From Rosa chinensis (lineage: Eukaryota; Streptophyta; Magnoliopsida; Rosales; Rosaceae), in NCBI RefSeq assembly GCF_002994745.2, contig NC_037090.1:32470501-32534500 (forward strand): 64,000 bases of DNA. Direction: 5' to 3'. The notes under the pieces are model-generated. The model was not told where the DNA came from, ran no database searches, and saw only the letters and a program-made list of their open reading frames with translations. The position numbers and the translations under genes were made by a program. Each line of letters begins with the position of its first letter. Position 1 is the stretch's first letter. This document shows positions 57,509 to 64,000 of this stretch, piece by piece.

Positions 57509-58467
57509 CTCCCCCTTGGTATATTTGACAACACTTGCCCCGGATTTCACTCTGAAATCCAAAGCGGTTATGTGGGACTCATCTTAGGAGAAATTCTGCT
57601 AAAAATTTGACAAAATTATCCCAAAAATGGACTACCTAACCCTGTGAAAAAAAAAAAAAAAAAAACACTTTTAATAGCCAACAACAACTCGATCTTCAAG
57701 AGCCTAAATGCTTTCCTCTATAGTTTAACTCCCACAAGTGATATACAACAAAACTTAAACATAAATCTTGATTTTCAAATTATTATTAATACAACTGAAA
57801 ATTGGTCATTAGAGAAATCTAGACAATGAACTAAAATAAGACAAGTAGGTTATACATGTAACCTGCAACAAAGATGAAGGTGGATGGCACTATGCCTCAA
57901 CACCTTCACACGCATGACCACAACTAATCTGCAGACTAGGCAACATAAAACTGACAAGCCCAAGAAAAGCATTTAGAAAAACTGTTAAAGTGAGTGGATG
58001 AAAAATAGATAATTACAAAAAAGTAAACAAAGAAATTTAATACATTCCCAAATTTACTTTCATATAAAACCAAGCATGCAATACGAGTTCAAGAAAAATA
58101 TTTTTAATTGTTAACTGATATGAGCATCTCGAAAGCCCTTTCAAATCCTCACATGATAAAATAGGTGATGACTAGAGAGTACTGTTGACTAGTCATCTCA
58201 TGTCAACTGAAGGGCACTGTAGACCAGATAAAACATCGGAGGATAATGCCAACCAGAATGAGGACGAGATGGCTAGAGGGTACTGTTGACTAACCATCTC
58301 ATGCCATCTAGAGGGTACTGCTAACAGATAACGCATTAGATGGTACTTCAACGAGACCCAAAAATATAACTTAACCATTTTCTTGGCACAATTTATATTT
58401 ATATTCTGATACTATTGTTGATAAAGAATTCATCAATTCCACCATGGTGGATAGTCATAGACCAAAT
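57509..58467. other. AT-rich spacer with short repeats
   Basis: No gene is seen. The stretch has a run of about 20 A at 57,644-57,664 and a small imperfect repeat (GAGGGTACTGTTGACTA and GAGGGTACTGCTAAC) at 58,165-58,330. Confidence 0.35.
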
Positions 58468-58472
58468 ACAAT

Positions 58473-58957
58473 TGTTAACGTTAGTGATCCGTGGGATCTC
58501 TAGTTAGCTTTAGAGAGAGAGAGAGAGAGTGACACAAGATGTATAGTGGTTCGTCTCCCGCCTTAGCGGGAAACTACGTCCACTTGAATGTTACACTAGT
58601 GTGTTGAGCCTTGCGGCCCAAGGGGATTACAAAAGATGTAATGTAGTCTTGAGTAAGTGGGAAGGAGTCTCCTTTTATAGGGGAAGGAGGCTCCCTCATT
58701 TACATTTTCTTAGATGTGGGACTCAAAGTTACTATTCTAGTCTAGAAAAGCATATTGTGGAGGCAACTTGGCAAGGCCAGGAAGGTGGCTTCCCGGCGAC
58801 GGATTTGCGACTTCCGGATACCGTAGCGTAGCTTGAACATAGGGCTACAAGATGCATACCTCGGTTGGGCCTCACCATGGCTTGTGGGTGTCCCAAAGAG
58901 GGTGTTACTTATGCTTGGTGAGATAGCAAACTAGTCTCACTAGTAGAGGTATCTACA
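58473..58957 (-). repeat. 3' LTR (left) of the older non-autonomous element
   Basis: It starts TGTTAACGTTAGTG and ends GGTATCTACA. It includes an (AG)n run at about 58,511-58,529. Confidence 0.9.
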
Positions 58958-59454
58958 AGTCCCCGAAGTCCCCAAGTAAGAGGAGCTTCTTGGTTGGGGA
59001 GTTATAATTATGAAGCCATCAAGCATAAGTAACTAGGCGGCACGGAGCCCCTACAAGTCCCCGAACTCCGTAAGCAAGAAGGGACTTGTTAACCTACACA
59101 ACAAAGACAAAAAAAATAGGCATACGTAGAATGCTCGTTGCTTTGGGAAACAAATGTGAGTTGCATTGATATGCGTTGGCATATGTGAACGTATGGGGTG
59201 CGTGATACATGTTGATGCATACACGCGTATGGGAGTACGATCGATTCTGACATACAAACTCGAGAATGCGTATGGTCGTGTGATCATATGGATTGCATAT
59301 GACAAATGTAAGTTGTATGAGCGGTGCGAAGGTAAGCGTTTGTAATTCGTGAATGATGAATACGTGAACGCTTGTGTTTGTTTGGTTATCGCTCGCATTA
59401 ATGGAACGCGAAAGAATTCAATGTTCCATTAACGTGTGGTGTGTCGAGTAGACA

Positions 59455-60170
59455 TGAGTGTAAAGCTCGAGGACTGCCGGGAAGGCATGAACGGAAAGCT
59501 TGTGAGCGGGAAACTCCGGGTTGCAGGGAAGGCATGAGCGGAAAGCTCGAGGATCGCCGAGAAGGCATTTGAGGAAGCGCGAGGGTTGCCGGGAAGGCAT
59601 GAACAGAAGCGCGTGGATTGCCGGGAAGGCATGAGCGGGAAGCTCGTGGGTTGCCGGGAAGGCATGAACGGAAGCTCGTGGGTTGCCGGGAAGGCATGAG
59701 CGGAAGCTCGTGGCGGAAGCTCAACGGTGCCGCGAAGGCGTGAGCGGAAAGCTCATGAGTGGTAAGTTCCGCTCAAGGGTGCTGCGAAGGCGTGAGCGAG
59801 AAGCTCGTGAGCGGAAGCTCGGGAGTGCCGCGAAGGCGTGAGCAGAAAGCTCATGAGTGGTAAGCTCGTGAGCGGAAGCTCAAGGGTGCCGCGAAGGTGT
59901 GAGCGAGAAGCTCGTGAGTGGAAGCTCGAGGGTGCCGCGAAGGAGTGAGCGGAAAGCTCATGAGTGGTAAGCTCGTGAGCGGAAGCTCAAGGGTGCCGCG
60001 AAGGCCTGAGCGAGAAGCTCGGCAGTGTCGGGAATGCACGAGGGTGAAAGTCGGCGGTGCCGCTGAGGCACTAGGGCGAAAGCTCGGCGGTGCTGCTGAG
60101 GCATGAGCGCGAAAGCTCGGCGTTGCCATGAGGCATTAACGAGCAGCTCGATGGTGATGCCTTGAGGCAT
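59455..60170. repeat. Minisatellite in the older non-autonomous element
   Basis: Units on the theme GCCGGGAAGGCATGAGCGGA and AGCTCGTGGGTT repeat from about 59,455, first near 33 bp each, then as larger composite units (TGCCGCGAAGGCGTGAGCGG, then AAGCTCATGAGTGGTAAGCT). Because 33 is a multiple of three, several minus-strand frames stay open. They give repetitive Pro/Ser/Arg text and are not genes. Confidence 0.85.
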
Positions 60171-61419
60171 GAGCGTGACCGTTGCTAATTATGCTGGGCT
60201 GTATGTACAAGTCCCCGAAGTCCCCAGTCAAGGAGGGTGTTCTTGCGGGTTGATACCAAAGCGTAGCTTTGTGCCGTATATCAAGCATAATTAGTGCGAG
60301 TGCGTCGTCCATCTAGAATTGGTAGGAGCGAACGTTTTTGCCCTTTCGGGTGGGCCCCTGCTAGGCCGTCCAGGGAGTCCCCCACTCCCCAGCCACGACG
60401 GACCTCCTGATGGTCAGTAAATTGTTTGTTAAAGGGGAGCTGCACGGAGCTGAGGGTGTTGGGTAGCGAGCCCAATCTTTAGTACCCAAGCGTCGAGGTT
60501 AATTGCCGGATCAATGGCCGCCGTGGGCTGTGTTAACTAGTCCCTTTACTATTTCTCGGAGGAGAAACTTGACTGCAATGCCGCGTAGCGGTCATTGTCA
60601 TTATGAGGCGTTGCCTTACCGCATGGCGGTGACCATAGACTCGTAACGTTTGTACTTGTATGAAACATGACAAACAAATAGAGCAAGTAATAAAATTTTG
60701 TTTGAGTGTCCCATATTTATTTAATTTTGCAATTAAATAGAAGCATGAAATGTGCATCATGTACTTGTAATGTGGATGCTAATAACATTTTGTAGGCATG
60801 CTTAAGGGTCATGGAGACATGTAGGCTCGTGCTATATTTTGTGATTATATACGCAAGCAGCCGATAGAAGTTTGTGATCATGCATGTCTCTTCTTATGTG
60901 TAGCTGGCAACTCAACCATGAAAGGGCATGGACAGGGCCTGGACACATATGTGTAGCATGTGCACATACCAAATATTAAAGTGTTTCATGGTATTTGAGA
61001 TGGATTTGCCATGGCATAGATGCATGAGATAAAGATGATTACAAGTATTGCATGGCAACAAGTAATTAAATATATATGTGGCTGCATGTACTTAAACAGA
61101 TAATGTGGCTAGCGGACATGCACCAAACATATGTGTAAGCTATGTACGTAGCTATGCATGTCAAGGTGAGCTGCATGCTTGCGGGGGTGGGCACGTGTGT
61201 TAGCCTGTTAGGTGCTCAAGTTATACTATAGCAGTTTATAGATGGCCATGTGCTGCACGTGGTGACTTATGCATATAAACCAATAAGAAACCAGTCAGAG
61301 CCAAGGAAGCTTATCTGGTTGGTTGGAACGTCGCCAAAGATTTTATTGTTCTCGACTGAGAGTTGGTGAACGTCAGAGTCAAGCATCCAGTTTCGACGAG
61401 TTTGGTTCCGACAGAGGTG

Positions 61420-61740
61420 AGGCTCAGCGGAGGAGAATCTCAGCAGTGAAGTTCGAAGGTCGGTGGTGAACTTCCAGCGGTGCCGCTCGGCGGTGAAGTT
61501 CGAAGGTCGGTGGTGAACTTCCAGCGGTTCCACTCAGCAGTGAAGTTCGAAGTTCGGCGGTGAACTTCCAGCGGTGCCGCTCGGAGGTGAAGTTTGAAGG
61601 TCGGTGGTGAACTTCCAGCGGTGCCGCTAGGCGGTGAAGTTCGAAGTTCGGCGTTGAACTTCCAGCTGTGCCGCTCGGCGGTGAAGTTCGAAGGTCGGCG
61701 GTGAACTTCCAGCGATGCAGCTCGGCGGTGATGAGGCTGG
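61420..61740. repeat. Tandem repeat of about 48-51-bp units
   Basis: The theme GGTGAACTTCCAGCGGTGCC and GCTCGGCGGTGAAGTTCGAA repeats about six times with few changes. Minus-strand frames over it read as a repetitive EVHHRPSNFTAERHRWK-like string. No function can be assigned. Confidence 0.85.
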
Positions 61741-62708
61741 CGGAGCGGAGCGTGGTTAGCGGATGTCGGCCAGCGGAGCTCTTGGACAGCGGAGTGGAGC
61801 ATTTGTCCAGCGGAGCGGAGGACGGTCGGTGGAGGGACCTTGGTATAGGGGCTGTCTCGGTGCTCAGCGAAGGCTTGGGGGAGGCCTAAAGCTCAACTGA
61901 GGTGGCAGTGACTTTGAGCTCGGCGGAGGCTCGGAGTTCGGCGGAGGAGAGCTAGCGGTGGCAGCTGGTTGGGGGAGTGGATCTTTGCTCGTGGTCTTGC
62001 AACCTGGCAGAGCTTGCCGGAAGATTCCAGAGGTGAACAATCCAGCGGAGCGGAGCATGGTGCTTGGCGGAGCACTTGGCCGGTGGAGTCTTGGCCAGAC
62101 CTGGACCTCTGGACAAGTTTGGCGGAGCGTTAGCTGCTGGATACGCTTGGCGGAGCGTTAGCAGCTAGGGCTGGGCTGGCGGTGTTGGAACTGATACTTG
62201 ACGTTTGTCGGCGACAGGCGAGAATCAAGAACCGCTGGGTGACGAGCGACAGGTGCTGGGTGATGAGCGAACCGCTGGGCCTGCCTGCTATATTAACCAA
62301 TGTTTGGAGTCAGACCCTACAATTTGAACACTAGCGGTAGGGGTTGCTGGAGGTGCGGAGCTTGCGCTGTGGTGGCACTGATGCTGGCACTTGCCGCTAG
62401 CGTGCTGGCAATGGGCGCTGGTATGCCGGCTCTAGGCTGGGCTGGCGGAGCGGAGCCGCTGATGGTTGCAGTTTGGTGCCTGGGTGCCTAGAGAAGTTTT
62501 CTGGGTGTCCAGAGTAGTTAGCGCCAATTTTTTTTTTTTTTGTAGGTCAGCGTTGACCAACCTTGACTGACCCTATGGGCATTGACCTGCGTTGAGGGAC
62601 GTTGACCATTGCTGATCAGTGTTGACCGAGCGTTGACTTGACGCCAATGGGCCAAAGTTTTTGGTAGGTGACGAAACCTTTGTGTTGGCTTCCCACAGAC
62701 GGCGCCAA

Positions 62709-63197
62709 TGTTAACGTTAGTGATCCGTGGGATCTCTAGTTAGCTTTAGAGAGAGAGAGAGAGAGAGAGTGACACAAGATGTATAGTGGTTCGTCTCCCG
62801 CCTTAGTGGGAAACTACGTCCACTTGAATGTTACACTAGTGTGTTGAGCCTTGCGGCCCAAGGAGATTACAAAAGATGTAATGTAGTCTTGAGTAAGTGG
62901 GAAGGAGTCTCCTTTTATAGGAGAAGGAGGCTCCCTCATTTACATTTTCTTAGATGTGGGACTCAAAGTTACTATTCTAGTATAGAAAAGCATATTGTGG
63001 AGGCAATTTGGCAAGGCCGGGAAGGTAGCTTCCCGGCGACGGATTTGCGATTTCCGGATACCATAGCGTAGCTTGAACATAGGGCTACAAGATGCATGTC
63101 TAGGTTGGGCCTCACCATGGCTTGTGGGTGTCCCAAAAAGGGTGTTACTTATGCTTGGTGAGATAGCAAACTAGTCTCACTAGTAGAGGTATCTACA
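62709..63197 (-). repeat. 5' LTR (right) of the older non-autonomous element
   Basis: Its termini match the left LTR, with a longer (AG)n run. The primer-binding-site-like string lies just to its left at about 62,689-62,708. Confidence 0.9.
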
Positions 63198-63202
63198 ACA
63201 AT

Positions 63203-63391
63203 ATATATACTGGGTATATGATCACCAAACCTATAATTAATAGTAGACCAAACTCACAATTCCAGCTCAATGTCATTAAGGATTCAAAATCCCTTGTCCA
63301 GCTAACCACAATACAAGCCAAGGTATTGTTGAAACTATTACCTTTGTTAAGAATCAATGGCCATAGCCTACAATTTAATTAAGTAACCTTT
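63203..63391. other. Spacer
   Basis: I see no gene or repeat structure here. Confidence 0.3.
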
Positions 63392-64000
63392 CACTACAAG
63401 AAAATTGCTTATTACTAGCACTTGATATTCACAAAACGCTATAATTGACCATTTTAATCTGAAAAAATAAATAACAAATAAACAAATAGCTATCTAAACT
63501 TGCGCGCCTATTGAAAATGAAGGCGGGGTTTTAATTTTTCATTTCGCGGCTCCCCAAGAAGGACTTATCGTGCACTCACCCAAATAAAAAGTAAAAGCAC
63601 TCCTCTGCGCCTACGCCGCATATAGAAGGAAAAGAAGCCGAAGCTCTTCTCCTTCTTCAGTTCCCTTCTGCAAGTAAGCTATACTTCAATGACCTCTCTC
63701 ATCATCTTGCTCTTCTTTCTTTGCCGCTGTGCTTTTATGTGGATGGGTAATCTGATTTTGTTGAGTAAGGCTCATTATTAATTGTAGTTGTTTAACGATT
63801 GAGGCTTTAGAGACAATTGGGGATTTTTTGTTTGGTTGGGCACTTTTCAATTGTTGCACCTTGAAATCAATTTTGTGTGAATTCGATTCATGTTCTTGTT
63901 AGATTTGAGTTGTCTTCCAATTAAAACAACAAACCGTAAAACTCCTATATGATGTGGGGATTCTTGTACTCGTTTCATATTTTAGAAAACCCTAATGAGC
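63392..64000. mobile_element. CACTA (EnSpm-like) terminus, element continuing past the window
   Basis: CACTACAAGAAAATTGC at 63,392 matches the well-known terminal inverted repeat of plant CACTA elements. The following 600 bp carry a GC-richer segment and a CT-rich stretch near 63,640-63,670 but no transposase. The other end is not in the window, so this could also be a solo or truncated end. Confidence 0.55.

Larger units (their letters stand above)
58473..63197 (-). mobile_element. Non-autonomous LTR retrotransposon, older relative of the 31.4-35.3 kb element
   Basis: The 5-bp duplication ACAAT lies at 58,468-58,472 and 63,198-63,202. LTRs are 58,473-58,957 (485 bp) and 62,709-63,197 (489 bp). 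I count about 13 substitutions plus an (AG)n length change between them. As in the other member, the minus strand next to the right LTR reads TTGGCGCCGTCTGTGGGAAG. LTRs of the two members share blocks such as GTATAGTGGTTCG and GGGTGTTACTTATGCTTGGT, and the interior shares GGCATGCTTAAGGGT and GCGGAG-rich DNA. No retroviral-type coding domain is present. The interior carries two minisatellite blocks. Confidence 0.9.

Noticed and set aside
50758..57528. ATATTTGA on both sides of the copia element as a target duplication
   Set aside because: It is not adjacent to the LTR ends and is longer than the usual 5 bp; probably chance in AT-rich DNA.
59398..60170. Several minus-strand frames of 60-108 codons
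   Set aside because: They are produced by a minisatellite whose period is a multiple of three.
59455..61740. Regular repeats that might suggest a CRISPR-like array
   Set aside because: Units are contiguous without unique spacers, the genome is a plant, and the repeats sit inside an LTR element.

Overview
The window is plant nuclear DNA from a eudicot. The evidence is a group IIb WRKY gene with the family's introns, plant L1-type LINEs ending in RNase H, Ty1/copia elements, Mutator-like and hAT-like MITEs and a CACTA terminus. The repeat style recalls Rosaceae, but this is a weak impression and I cannot name a species. Only one gene looks possibly functional, the WRKY gene at about 20.4-22.9 kb. 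Most of the rest is transposable elements in successive layers.

Layout. 0-6.8 kb: a TIR element, a degraded copia integrase piece split by a hAT-type element with an 8-bp target duplication, a dead copy of NMD3 (60S ribosomal export adaptor) with a MITE in its coding sequence, and a 1-kb poly(A) retroposon flanked by a 17-bp duplication. 6.8-8.3 kb: a direct tandem duplication carrying two different LINE 3' fragments. 8.5-22.9 kb: a segmental duplication of the WRKY locus. The left copy keeps upstream sequence and a broken exon 1; the right copy carries the whole five-exon gene. Mutator-like elements with clean 9-bp duplications lie in and around both copies. 23.5-27.9 kb: a LINE in one reading frame of 1,373 codons broken only by four stops.

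27.9-37.1 kb is a three-level nest: a copia relic, split by an LTR-like block of about 3.4 kb, itself split by a 3.9-kb LTR element without gag-pol whose two 501-bp LTRs look identical. 37.95-40.99 kb is a 3-kb probable solo LTR with a 5-bp target duplication. 44.4-46.2 kb holds a Mutator-like MITE and a tandem array of LTR-like units. 46.2-50.5 kb is a second, frameshifted LINE on the minus strand. 50.8-57.5 kb is a decayed minus-strand copia element with both LTRs. 58.5-63.2 kb is a second, older member of the gag-pol-less LTR family, with internal minisatellites. A CACTA-type terminus starts at 63,392.

The genes do not form a pathway. The WRKY factor would bind W-box DNA (TTGAC), and W-box cores are kept in both copies of its upstream region, so feedback control is possible. 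I found no CRISPR array, tRNA, rRNA or clearly new biological system. All coordinates of repeats and exons were read by eye from the sequence, without alignment software.
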